From Candidatus Mediterraneibacter excrementavium (lineage in GTDB: Bacteria; Bacillota; Clostridia; Lachnospirales; Lachnospiraceae): a stretch of 59,351 bases of DNA. The stretch is from NCBI GenBank assembly GCA_019120275.1, contig DWVL01000063.1, forward strand, positions 1 through 59,351, given 5' to 3'. The stretch's first letter is position 1. Every line of letters starts with the position of its first letter. The translations under genes and the position numbers were made by a program. A model generated the notes under the pieces. It saw only the letters and a program-made list of their open reading frames with translations, was not told where the DNA came from and did no database searches. Below are positions 1 through 7,877 of this stretch, one piece after another.

Positions 1-368
1 TCATTGAATTCCTTTAACTGTTTCTCTGACGGGAGTTCACCGAAGAGCAGCAGATACGCCGTCTCCTCAAAACCCGGATGTTTCGCGTCAAGGAAGCCCT
101 TTACCAGGTCTTTGATATTATAACCTCTGTAGTAAAGATTTCCTTCACACGGAACACTCTTTCCATCTACGATCTTCGATGCGCACACGTCTGAAATATT
201 GGTCAGCCCGGCGAGGACGCCCTTGCCGTTCAGGTCACGGAGTCCGCGTTTGACCTCATACTTCGTGTACAGCTCCTTGTCAATTGCGTTGTTCGTTTCA
301 CACTTGAGAGCTAATTCTTCAATCTGCGGAGTAATGTCGAAAAAAATGCTGTCAATATCTTTTGCCAT
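1..368 (-). CDS. gltA: Citrate synthase, partial (N-terminal 122 residues)
   Basis: Condenses acetyl-CoA and oxaloacetate to citrate in the cytoplasm, first step of the oxidative TCA arm. Only the N-terminus is present; the gene runs off the left edge. The translation carries the citrate-synthase signature GNLYYRGYNIKDL followed by FEETAYLLLFGELP. The start at 368 is supported by an AAGGAGGA ribosome site just upstream, and a promoter lies at 419-447. Aconitase sits about 17 kb away in the same orientation, so both enzymes of this arm are in the window. Whether it prefers citrate or 2-methylcitrate chemistry cannot be told from the fragment. Confidence 0.93.
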   Translation of the reverse strand, partial: MAKDIDSIFFDITPQIEELALKCETNNAIDKELYTKYEVKRGLRDLNGKGVLAGLTNISDVCASKIVDGKSVPCEGNLYYRGYNIKDLVKGFLDAKHPGFEETAYLLLFGELPSEKQLKEFN

Positions 369-418
369 AGCGTGTCCTCCTTCTCTCTTTTTTCTAATTT
401 TTTCATATGACCTTTACT

Positions 419-447
419 ATTATACTAAAAATTGCCGATTTATACAA
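419..447 (-). promoter_or_regulatory. Promoter of citrate synthase
   Basis: Reading the minus strand there is a -35 TTGTAT, a 17-bp spacer and a perfect -10 TATAAT, ending about 50 bp before the citrate synthase start. It lies between the gene and the 53-bp tandem array. Confidence 0.7.
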
Positions 448-521
448 TTAAGGGTTTATTAATTTTTCTCAAACTGGTATTTTTGCACAGTTTCGGTCCT
501 ATTTTAAATTTCCTGGTTTTC

Positions 522-843
522 GACCGTGCGCTTTTTCCGGGCCATACCCTGCTACGCTGCCGTACGGTCTTATTCAGCTTTTCCCGATTCCCGACCGTAC
601 ATTTTATCTGGCCCTTACGGTCTGATCTGGCATTTCCTGTTTCCCGACCGTACATTTTACTCGGCCTGTACGGTCTGATCTGGCATTTCCTGTTTTCCGA
701 CCGTACATTTTATCTGGCCCTTACGGTCTGATCTAATATTTCCTGATTTTAGACCGTATCCTGCGCCGAATTCGTACGGTCCAATCTGACATTTCCTGTT
801 TTTAGACCGTACCGGCCGGATCAGAACAACCCGACTTCCGGTC
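522..843. repeat. Tandem array of 53-bp units, each with a dyad
   Basis: This 537-bp gene-free gap between citrate synthase and rsmA holds six left arms GACCGTAC (starting at 522, 593, 646, 699, 752, 805) each followed by a right arm GTACGGTC or TACGGTC. The last five left arms are exactly 53 bp apart. A linker with ATTTCCTG precedes most units. The arms are more conserved than the sequence between them; the 752 unit has a completely different interior but intact arms. The outer two copies are degenerate. The function is unknown: a binding-site array or serial hairpins are both possible. Confidence 0.9.
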
Positions 844-860
844 TGAATAATAATCTGCCC

Positions 861-893
861 AAAAATGACCGGCCAAAAAAACCGGCCGGTCAC
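861..893 (-). terminator. Rho-independent terminator of rsmA
   Basis: On the minus strand GACCGGCC and GGCCGGTC form a GC-rich stem around a T-rich loop, followed by ATTTTT. It starts about 13 bp past the rsmA stop codon. Confidence 0.8.
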
Positions 894-905
894 GGTCAAT
901 ACTTG

Positions 906-1775
906 TTAATTCCTGCCCAGCTCATCTGCCAGTCCTGCAAACTCTTCCAGCGTCAGCGTCTCTCCCCTCACGCCCGGTTCTTTTCCGATCCCGACGATGG
1001 CGGCTTCGATCTCTTCTTTTGTAAAATCCAGTTCCGCTGAGTTTTTCAGTCCGTTTGCAAGTGTCTTTCTCCTCTGGTTGAAGGACGCGCGGATGATCCG
1101 GAACATCAGTTTCTCATCCTTTACCTTTACCGGAGATTCTTCGTACCGGTCCAGCCGGATCACCGCCGACCCGACCTTTGGCCGGGGCATAAAACAGTTA
1201 GGCGGCACATTTGCCACAATATACGGCTTCGCGTAATACTGGACCGCCAGGGAGAGAGCGCCGTAATCCTTCGTACCCGGCCCCACCTGCATCCGGTCCG
1301 CCACTTCCTTCTGCACCATAACCGTGATGCTTTTAAGCGGCACACGATTCTCAAAGAGTCCCATAATGATCGGCGTGGTGATGTAGTAGGGCAGGTTCGC
1401 CACGACTTTCAGCGGCTTTCCTCCGTTCTCCTCTTCCGCCAGCCGCGCCAGATCCACTTTCATAACATCTTCATTGATGATCCTGACATTATCATAGTCT
1501 TTTAACGTATCCTGAAGGATCGGGATCAGCGCACGGTCGATCTCCACGGCGATCACCTTCTTCGCTGCACAAGCCAGATGCTGGGTCATGGTGCCGATTC
1601 CCGGGCCGATCTCCAGTACGCAGTCATCCTCTGTGATTTCCGCCGCTGTGATGATCTTTTCCAGCACACGGGGATCGATCAGAAAATTCTGACCGAATTT
1701 TTTCTGAAATACAAAATTATATTTCTGCAGTACTGCGATCGTCTCCTGCGGATTTCCAAGGGTAGGTTCTTTCAT
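906..1775 (-). CDS. rsmA: 16S rRNA dimethyladenosine transferase RsmA/KsgA
   Basis: S-adenosylmethionine-dependent enzyme that dimethylates two adjacent adenines in the 3' terminal hairpin of 16S rRNA during late 30S assembly. 289 residues, normal for the family. Visible motifs are the leader QKKFGQNFLIDP, the SAM-binding VLEIGPGIGTMT, EDVMKVD and the catalytic NLPYYITTPII. The start at 1775 has a GAGGAGGA site. It lies 19 bp downstream of the dehydrogenase-TatD gene and probably shares its transcript. TatD next to ksgA is a common arrangement in Firmicutes, which helps interpret the fusion upstream. Confidence 0.97.
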   Translation of the reverse strand: MKEPTLGNPQETIAVLQKYNFVFQKKFGQNFLIDPRVLEKIITAAEITEDDCVLEIGPGIGTMTQHLACAAKKVIAVEIDRALIPILQDTLKDYDNVRIINEDVMKVDLARLAEEENGGKPLKVVANLPYYITTPIIMGLFENRVPLKSITVMVQKEVADRMQVGPGTKDYGALSLAVQYYAKPYIVANVPPNCFMPRPKVGSAVIRLDRYEESPVKVKDEKLMFRIIRASFNQRRKTLANGLKNSAELDFTKEEIEAAIVGIGKEPGVRGETLTLEEFAGLADELGRN

Positions 1776-1794
1776 GTATGATCCTCCTCATTTT

Positions 1795-3996
1795 TCATTC
1801 AGGCTGATTTAGTCCGTACAGCGTCCTGCTGTTAAGCGTTGTCTGTCTCACGACCTCTTCCGCCGTCACATTTTTAAGTTCTGCAATTTTCTCCGCTATA
1901 TGAGGCAGGTAAAGCGAACTGTTGCGCTTTCCCCGGTACGGAGTCGGCGCCAGATACGGGCAGTCCGTCTCCAGTACGATCGAAGTGAGCGGGATCCGCT
2001 TCACGACATTTATAAGTTTCTTTGCGTTTTTAAAAGTGACAACTCCCCCAACGCCGATATAATATCCCATCTTCACATATTCTTCCGCCATCTCAGGAGA
2101 ATAAGAATAACAGTGGATCACGGCACGCATGCCTGACGCGTGCTCCTTCATGATCTCCATGGTATCTGCACCTGCCTCCCGGCTGTGGATGATCACCGGC
2201 ATCTCTTTCTCCCGTGCGATCTCAAGCTGACGGATAAACCATTTTTTCTGGATATCGTGCCCGGATTTATTCCAGTGATAATCAAGGCCGATCTCCCCGA
2301 CCGCCACGATCTTCGGAAGGTCGAGCAGGCCCTTCATCCGCTCCATATCATCTTCCGTCAGTTTTCCCGCATCATCCGGATGGATGCCGATAGCGCCGTA
2401 CACGAACGGATAGTCTTCCGTAAGTTTCCTGATCTTGTCCCAGGATTCCAGTGTGGATCCTGCATTTACGATCATGCCGATGCCGCCCGCCTGCATCCGT
2501 CCCAGCAGTTCATCCCGGTCGGAGTCAAACTGCTCATCGTCATAGTGGGCATGCGTATCAAAGATCATCGGGTGATCTGCCTCTGAAGGATGTTCTGCCC
2601 CTGAAGGACATTCTTCCTCTGAAGAGTGTTCTGCCGCACCCGGTTCTGTACTTTCAGATTTTACATCTTCTTCAGGTTTGGCATCTTCTTCAGGTTTTAC
2701 GCAGCCGGGTATGATGGAACCGATCAGCTCTTTCAGTTCGTTTCTGTCGCGGATCACCGGAACCGGCGAGAACATCCCGATCTCTTCCTCCGTCCACTCC
2801 GCAATGCGGTCCATGTCCTCCGGACGGATCATGTCCGGATAACCCGGAATCCCCAGTTTTTCGTTCAGCTGGCCGATCCAGCGGATAAATGCCTCCGCCT
2901 TCTCGTGCATCCCGTTTTCATTCCCGCTGTCTGCTGCCGTACTGTCTGCTGCCGTACTGTCTGCTGCCAGGCCGCAGGCGTCATACAGTTCCGCCAGGGA
3001 TTTCTCCGCAGCCGCGCCGTATGATCTCAGCACATGCGGCAACAGGATCGCAGAAGCATAACCGTGGGAAACGCCATACAGTCCGCTTAAAGGACGCGCC
3101 ATCGCACAGGCATATCCCAGTCCGCCCCTGGCAAACGCGCGCCCGGAGCAGAACGCCGCTTCCTGCAGCTTCTGTCTTGCCTCCAGGTCAGAACCGTTCT
3201 CGTATGCTTTGATCAGATTCCCGTGGATCAGCTTTACTGTCCGTACGGCCATCTGCCGCTCTACTTTCGTATTATATGTACCGTTGATATAAGCTTCCAC
3301 CGCGTGGCAGAGCGCATCCATTCCCGACGCCGCCGTCTGCTGCGGCGGCAGGCTGACTGTCAGTTCCGGATCCAGCACCACGTATTTCGGCATCAGAACC
3401 GGATCTGTGATCGCCGCTTTCCGGCGCGTAGCGTTCTCTGTGATCACAGCCGATATCGTTGTCTCTGATCCGGAACCGGCCGTTGTCGGTACGACAAAGA
3501 GGACCGGTATCGGCCGCAGGATCTTCAGCGCCCCCTGCAGCTGACGCACTGACTTCTCCGGACGGGCGATCTTCGCACCGATCGCCTTCGCACAGTCGAT
3601 GTCGGATCCGCCGCCGAACGCGATGATGCAGTCACAGCCGTTCTCCCGGAACATCGCTGCCCCTGCCTCTACTTCTTCATCCGTCGGATTGGGCGTCACT
3701 TTGTCAAATATCACGCCGGACAGTCTGAAAGATTCCGCCGTCTCCAGCATGCCCTCCATCAATCCCGCTTTGCTGACCGTCATGCCGGTAACGATCAGCG
3801 GTTTTTTCAGATTCTTCCGGCTCACTGCCACGGGTAGTTTCCGGGAACTTCCGGCGCCCCGCATGATCTCCGGGGTGCGCCAGGGCAGCAGATACATTCC
3901 TGCTTTGGTTATAAACTGAACAGCCCGGAAGCTTTTTTTCCTGATGGATGCCTTGTTGATTTTTCCTTTAAGATCTGCAATTTTCTGAAAATCCAC
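1795..3996 (-). CDS. Iron-type alcohol dehydrogenase fused to TatD family DNase
   Basis: 733 residues, two complete enzymes in one chain. Residues about 1-440 are a group III (iron-dependent) alcohol dehydrogenase: AFGGGSDIDCAKAIG cofactor region, PTTAGSGSE, and metal-ligand region DALCHAVEAY with a later GVSHGYASAILLPH. From Met477 (nt 2568) the sequence is a full TatD metallohydrolase: FDTHAHYDD, GEIGLDYH, IIHSREA, VIHCYSYS, LETDCPYLAPTPYRGKRN. An acidic linker at about 455-476 contains repeats (KPEEDA, KPEEDV, EHPSEADHP). The start is GTG with an AAAGGA site. No strong ribosome site precedes Met477, so translation as one chain is likely. Fusion is what the reading frame shows; a linked function is not established. 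Confidence 0.9.
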   Translation of the reverse strand: MDFQKIADLKGKINKASIRKKSFRAVQFITKAGMYLLPWRTPEIMRGAGSSRKLPVAVSRKNLKKPLIVTGMTVSKAGLMEGMLETAESFRLSGVIFDKVTPNPTDEEVEAGAAMFRENGCDCIIAFGGGSDIDCAKAIGAKIARPEKSVRQLQGALKILRPIPVLFVVPTTAGSGSETTISAVITENATRRKAAITDPVLMPKYVVLDPELTVSLPPQQTAASGMDALCHAVEAYINGTYNTKVERQMAVRTVKLIHGNLIKAYENGSDLEARQKLQEAAFCSGRAFARGGLGYACAMARPLSGLYGVSHGYASAILLPHVLRSYGAAAEKSLAELYDACGLAADSTAADSTAADSGNENGMHEKAEAFIRWIGQLNEKLGIPGYPDMIRPEDMDRIAEWTEEEIGMFSPVPVIRDRNELKELIGSIIPGCVKPEEDAKPEEDVKSESTEPGAAEHSSEEECPSGAEHPSEADHPMIFDTHAHYDDEQFDSDRDELLGRMQAGGIGMIVNAGSTLESWDKIRKLTEDYPFVYGAIGIHPDDAGKLTEDDMERMKGLLDLPKIVAVGEIGLDYHWNKSGHDIQKKWFIRQLEIAREKEMPVIIHSREAGADTMEIMKEHASGMRAVIHCYSYSPEMAEEYVKMGYYIGVGGVVTFKNAKKLINVVKRIPLTSIVLETDCPYLAPTPYRGKRNSSLYLPHIAEKIAELKNVTAEEVVRQTTLNSRTLYGLNQPE
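2662..2969. repeat. Short in-frame tandem repeats in the dehydrogenase and linker
   Basis: A 15-bp unit repeats nearly three times at 2929-2969, encoding ADSTA in a dehydrogenase loop. An 18-bp unit repeats twice at about 2662-2700, encoding KPEEDA/KPEEDV in the linker. Both keep the frame, so copy-number change would alter linker length without breaking the protein. Confidence 0.8.
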
Positions 3997-4031
3997 TTTT
4001 CCTTTCCCCCAATATCCTGCTTTTACTGTTC

Positions 4032-5381
4032 TTAATCCGTTATCGTCAGCTTGACTTCCAGAATGCGGCTGACTGACTCGTCGATCCGCTCCTCGCTGAG
4101 TGACCCATCCGCCACAGCGTCAAGCACGCCCTGATAAGCACTGTGAAAATCTGCCGGCATCAGCAGCATATCCACGCCTGCATTCAGTGCGGACACAGCC
4201 GCCTGAGCCGATCCGTACTGCTCTGTGATCGCACCCATGTTCAGAGCGTCCGTGATCACCATTCCTTCGAATCCAAGTTCATTTCTCAGTATATCTGTCG
4301 TCAGCATTTTCGACAATGTTGCCGGCGTATTGTCCCCTGTTACATTCGGGCAGGCAATGTGGCTCACCATGATCACCCGGACGCCGTTGCCGATGCCGTC
4401 TTTAAACGGAACAAACGCGCCGTTCTCCAGTTCTTCCCTCGTATCATCCACGTAGACATATCCTTCGTGGGAATCCGCCGTCGTGCCGCCGTGTCCGGGG
4501 AAATGCTTGTACATGCCGATAATCCCCTGTTCATTCAGGCCTTTCAGTTCCGCCTCCGCCATGTCCGCCACGAGCTGCGGATCCGAACCGAACGAACGGT
4601 ATTTCACTACTTCATTCTGCGGATTGGTCAGCACATCCGTATCCGGAGCTGCATCCATGTTGAAACCCAGATCCCTCAGATAGGAACCGATCACGGTTCC
4701 TGTGCGATAGGCTTCCTGTGTGTCGCCTCCGGCTCCCACATCGCTCATGTTGCCGATCTTTTCCACGCCAAAATCAGGATTCCTGCCCACGCGCGCCACC
4801 TGGCCGCCCTCTTCGTCTACGGAGAGAAAGACCGGCAGTCCCATACGCTCCTGCGCGTACTTCTGTGTATTTGCCAGCATCGTCCGTGTCTGATCCGGAT
4901 TGCGCAGATTCTTACTGAAGTATATGATTCCGCCCACCGGATATTCATTATACGCTTTCTGGGTCGCCTGCCCCGCCTGGGTCGCTGTCTCCACACCGGT
5001 CAGCGCTTCAGGCGTGATCATAAAGAGCTGGCACACTTTCTCCTCAAGTGTCATGGAGTTAAGAAGCTCCTGTACCCGGGAGCCTGCCTCATCCTGCTGC
5101 GGACTGCTCTCTCCGCCGGATCCAGCTTCGCTGCCGTCCGGATCCCCGGCTGCAGCATTCTCTCCGCCGTCTGTACTGTCTGCATTTGCGCCGGCCTGCA
5201 GATCGGACGCCTGCTGCCCGGAATCTCTGCCCGCGCTGCCGAAGCCGTCCGTGAGCACCCACGCGACGATCCCGATCGCGGCAGCAATCACCAGGATTAA
5301 AGCCACGATGCCCGCGATGTATTTCCCATTTCCTTCTTCATTTCTATGATGTTTTCTGTGATGATGTCCGCTCACATGCAT
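4032..5381 (-). CDS. Membrane-anchored GH3 beta-N-acetylhexosaminidase (NagZ-like)
   Basis: Likely removes N-acetylglucosamine from muropeptides or glycans outside the cell. 449 residues: a His/Lys-rich cytoplasmic tail (HHHRKHHR), one membrane helix at about 22-43, a low-complexity Asp/Gly/Ser-rich linker to about residue 100, then the GH3 barrel. NagZ features are VGGIIYFSKN, SVDEEGGQV, KHFPGHGGT (the His general acid/base motif of this subfamily) and the nucleophile region VITDALNMGAI. Start has a GAGAGG site. There is no C-terminal sandwich domain, as expected for NagZ. Substrate specificity is inferred from family. Confidence 0.9.
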   Translation of the reverse strand: MHVSGHHHRKHHRNEEGNGKYIAGIVALILVIAAAIGIVAWVLTDGFGSAGRDSGQQASDLQAGANADSTDGGENAAAGDPDGSEAGSGGESSPQQDEAGSRVQELLNSMTLEEKVCQLFMITPEALTGVETATQAGQATQKAYNEYPVGGIIYFSKNLRNPDQTRTMLANTQKYAQERMGLPVFLSVDEEGGQVARVGRNPDFGVEKIGNMSDVGAGGDTQEAYRTGTVIGSYLRDLGFNMDAAPDTDVLTNPQNEVVKYRSFGSDPQLVADMAEAELKGLNEQGIIGMYKHFPGHGGTTADSHEGYVYVDDTREELENGAFVPFKDGIGNGVRVIMVSHIACPNVTGDNTPATLSKMLTTDILRNELGFEGMVITDALNMGAITEQYGSAQAAVSALNAGVDMLLMPADFHSAYQGVLDAVADGSLSEERIDESVSRILEVKLTITD

Positions 5382-5424
5382 ATCCTCTCATTCTCTGGTC
5401 TTATACTGGATTTTAATCTTATAG

Positions 5425-5451
5425 ATTATAGCATATTTTCCGGAAATATGC
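5425..5451 (-). promoter_or_regulatory. -10 box and adjoining 21-bp palindrome upstream of the NagZ-like gene
   Basis: A TATAAT (minus strand, 5430-5425) is directly abutted upstream by the near-perfect palindrome GCATATTTTCCGGAAATATGC (5431-5451). No good -35 is visible because the palindrome occupies its place, which suggests an activator or repressor site. The regulator is unknown. Confidence 0.5.
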
Positions 5452-5544
5452 GGGGGTTTTACTGAATCGCGGGAAATTGTTACGGTTTTCAGATGTAGGC
5501 AGATGCTTATAACTCATAATGAATACTTATAATGAATAAAAGGC

Positions 5545-5573
5545 TTGTATTTTCCCGCCGTTTTGTCTACTCT
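5545..5573 (+). promoter_or_regulatory. Putative purC promoter
   Basis: TTGTAT, 17-bp spacer and TACTCT lie about 45 bp before the purC start. No purine riboswitch fold is evident in the short leader. Confidence 0.45.
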
Positions 5574-5617
5574 TATAGATAGAAGTTTTAAATCATGAAT
5601 TCAATGAGGTGTATAAC

Positions 5618-6478
5618 ATGAAACCAATCAAAGAAGGTAAAGTACGCGAAATCTATGACAACGGCGACAGCCTGATCCTTGTGGCAACAGACCGGATCAG
5701 CTGCTTCGACGTGATCCTTAACAACACGATCACCAAGAAAGGCACTGTGCTCACACAGATGTCAAAATTCTGGTTCGATATGACGCAGGACATCCTGCCG
5801 AACCATATGATCACAACAGATGTAAACGAGATGCCGGAATTCTTCCGCCAGCCTCAGTTCGACGGCAACAGCATGATGTGCAAGAAGCTCAACATGCTTC
5901 CTGTAGAGTGCATCGTCCGCGGCTACATAACCGGCAGCGGCTGGGCAAGCTACCAGAAAGACGGCACCGTATGCGGCATCACCCTTCCGGAAGGGTTGAA
6001 AGAATCCGATAAACTCCCGGAACCCATCTACACGCCGTCCACAAAGGCTGAGATTGGCGACCACGACGAGAACATTTCCTACGAGCAGAGCATTGCCCAC
6101 CTGGAGAAATACTTCCCGGGCAAAGGTGAAGAATACGCACAGAAACTGCGCGACTACACCATCGCTCTCTACAAGAAATGTGCGGACTATGCGCTGAGCC
6201 GCGGCATCATCATCGCAGATACGAAGTTCGAGTTCGGTCTGGACGAGAACGGCAACATCGTGCTCGGTGACGAGATGCTCACCCCGGACAGCTCACGCTT
6301 CTGGCCGGCGGACGGATACGAGCCGGGACATGGCCAGCCGTCCTTCGACAAACAGTTCGCAAGAGACTGGCTCAAAGCCAATCCGGACAATAACTGGACG
6401 CTGCCGGACGACATCGTGCAGAAAACAATTGATAAATACCTGCAGGGATACGAAATGCTGACAGGGAAAGAGCTGTAA
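5618..6478 (+). CDS. purC: Phosphoribosylaminoimidazole-succinocarboxamide synthase
   Basis: Joins aspartate to CAIR using ATP in step seven of purine synthesis. 286 residues. Family motifs seen: KEGKVREIYDNGDSL near the N-terminus, ATDRISCFDVIL, VECIVRGYITGSGW, and the C-terminal DTKFEFGLDENGNIVLGDE and LTPDSSRFW. ATG 5618 is chosen because GAGGTG sits 7 bp upstream; the reading frame opens slightly earlier. It is a lone purine gene here, with no other pur genes nearby, and is followed by palindromic repeat copy A. Confidence 0.96.
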   Translation: MKPIKEGKVREIYDNGDSLILVATDRISCFDVILNNTITKKGTVLTQMSKFWFDMTQDILPNHMITTDVNEMPEFFRQPQFDGNSMMCKKLNMLPVECIVRGYITGSGWASYQKDGTVCGITLPEGLKESDKLPEPIYTPSTKAEIGDHDENISYEQSIAHLEKYFPGKGEEYAQKLRDYTIALYKKCADYALSRGIIIADTKFEFGLDENGNIVLGDEMLTPDSSRFWPADGYEPGHGQPSFDKQFARDWLKANPDNNWTLPDDIVQKTIDKYLQGYEMLTGKEL

Positions 6479-6486
6479 ATTTCTTT

Positions 6487-6570
6487 AATCCGGGACGTAG
6501 TAAAATTGAATTTTACTACGTCCCGGATTGAATTTTACCCTGTCCCAAATTGAGTTTTGCCCTGTCCCAA
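6487..6570 (+). repeat. Palindromic repeat, copy A
   Basis: A 43-bp perfect palindrome (6487-6529, odd centre base) built on a 33-bp core whose left half is GGGACGTAGTAAAATT. It is followed by degenerate 22-bp units of the form AATTTTACCCTGTCCC. Near-identical to copy B (7795) and sharing its core with copies C (9220) and D (29634). It follows purC, where it could also act as a bidirectional terminator, and it ends just before the channel gene's ribosome site. Confidence 0.9.
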
Positions 6571-6584
6571 AAAGGGGGATTACT

Positions 6585-7793
6585 GTGAAAAACCAAACGC
6601 TGGACTCTATTCGATACCGCATCTACGAGATTCTTGAGGTCCGTTCCGGCACAGACCGGGTTGCCAGGATTTTCGATATCGGTTATCTACTGACAATTAT
6701 CCTGAATCTTTCGGTCAGTATTATGTATACATATGAGAAATACCGCATGAGCTGCGGACCTGCTCTGCTGCGGATTGAAAATATTACCGTGGCAATGTTC
6801 TGCGTGGATTATATCCTGCGCCTTTTTGCTGCGAAGTATATGTATCCCGAAGCAAAAGGGTTCCGCGCTGTGCGGAAGTATATCCTGTCCTTTACCGGGA
6901 TCATCGACATGCTGTCCTTTCTCCCATACTACCTGCCGGTCTTCTTTCCAACAGGCGCCGTAGCTTTCCGGATGCTGCGGGTCATGCGGGTATTCCGGCT
7001 CTTCCGGATCAACGCCTACTATGATTCTCTGCGGCTGATCACGGACATCCTGAAGAGCAAGCGCCAGCAGCTTTTCTCTTCAGTATTTACGATCCTGATC
7101 CTCATGCTCGCCTCCAGTCTGTGCATGTACAGCCTGGAACATGAGGCGCAGCCGGAAGTATTTTCCAATGCATTTTCCGGCATCTGGTGGTCAGCCTCCA
7201 CGCTTCTGACTGTCGGTTACGGAGATATTTATCCCATCACCACGCTTGGAAAGCTGTTCGGCATTTTCATTACATTCCTTGGTGTAGGCATGGTCGCCAT
7301 CCCAACCGGTATCATATCCGCCGGTTTCGTTGATCAGTACTCCCGCATTAAACGCATGGCGGAATACGGGCAGGAAGAAGATGTCCATTTCATTAAGATC
7401 CAGCTTACCGACCGGGATCCATGGATCAATAAAACGATCGCCCAGCTCCACCTTCCGGAACGTGTTATTGTAGCCGTTGTGCAGCGCAATCATCATGTTC
7501 TTGTCCCGCGGGGGAATCTCATGCTTCGCAAGGACGATATAATGGTACTTGGCGCAGAGTCATTTCAGGATAAAGAACATATCCGCCTCAAGGAAATCAC
7601 CCTGCAGAAGAATAATCCGTGGAATGGCCGGCGCATACGTGATCTGGATATATCCCGGCATTCCGTGATCGTGCTCATCAAGCGTAAAGACAAAGTCATG
7701 ATCCCGAACGGGAATCTCGTACTGAGAGAAGGAGATATGGTGATCCTGTACTCAGAAATGCGGATTCCGGAAGCGGAAGAAATTGAAATATAA
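6585..7793 (+). CDS. Voltage-gated potassium channel with RCK/TrkA-C domains
   Basis: Inner-membrane K+ channel. 402 residues from GTG 6585, chosen because AAGGGGG lies 6 bp upstream. The frame opens 19 codons earlier but those codons are repeat sequence. S1-S4 region with an arginine-rich S4 (RMLRVMRVFRLFRI), then a pore with selectivity filter TVGYGD, then S6. The cytoplasmic C-terminus carries two TrkA-C-like modules (DPWINKTIAQL and NPWNGRRIRDL, each ending in a hydrophobic D-x-V/M-I-L strand). This suggests nucleotide or ion gating of opening. The gene lies between direct repeat copies A and B, which looks like an inserted cassette. Confidence 0.92.
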   Translation: MKNQTLDSIRYRIYEILEVRSGTDRVARIFDIGYLLTIILNLSVSIMYTYEKYRMSCGPALLRIENITVAMFCVDYILRLFAAKYMYPEAKGFRAVRKYILSFTGIIDMLSFLPYYLPVFFPTGAVAFRMLRVMRVFRLFRINAYYDSLRLITDILKSKRQQLFSSVFTILILMLASSLCMYSLEHEAQPEVFSNAFSGIWWSASTLLTVGYGDIYPITTLGKLFGIFITFLGVGMVAIPTGIISAGFVDQYSRIKRMAEYGQEEDVHFIKIQLTDRDPWINKTIAQLHLPERVIVAVVQRNHHVLVPRGNLMLRKDDIMVLGAESFQDKEHIRLKEITLQKNNPWNGRRIRDLDISRHSVIVLIKRKDKVMIPNGNLVLREGDMVILYSEMRIPEAEEIEI

Positions 7794-7794
7794 T

Positions 7795-7877
7795 AATCCG
7801 GGACGTAGTAAAATTGAATTTTACTACGTCCCGGATTGAATTTTACCCTGTCCCAAATTGAGTTTTACCCTGTCCCC
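7795..7877 (+). repeat. Palindromic repeat, copy B
   Basis: Near-identical to copy A over about 80 bp and in the same orientation, so A and B form direct repeats around the channel gene. The 43-bp palindrome spans 7795-7837. The last roughly 17 codons of the Phd-HipA-like gene, including its stop, are read from this element on the minus strand. Confidence 0.9.

Noticed and set aside
522-843. CRISPR array
   Set aside because: The units are 53 bp end to end with related, not unique, sequence between arms, and no cas gene is present.
4143-5300. Long plus-strand open frame opposite the NagZ-like gene
   Set aside because: It is an antisense shadow of a well-supported coding frame, rich in His/Arg/Ile as such shadows are, with no recognisable domain.
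5574-5617. Purine riboswitch before purC
   Set aside because: The leader is too short for the three-way junction and lacks its conserved loops.
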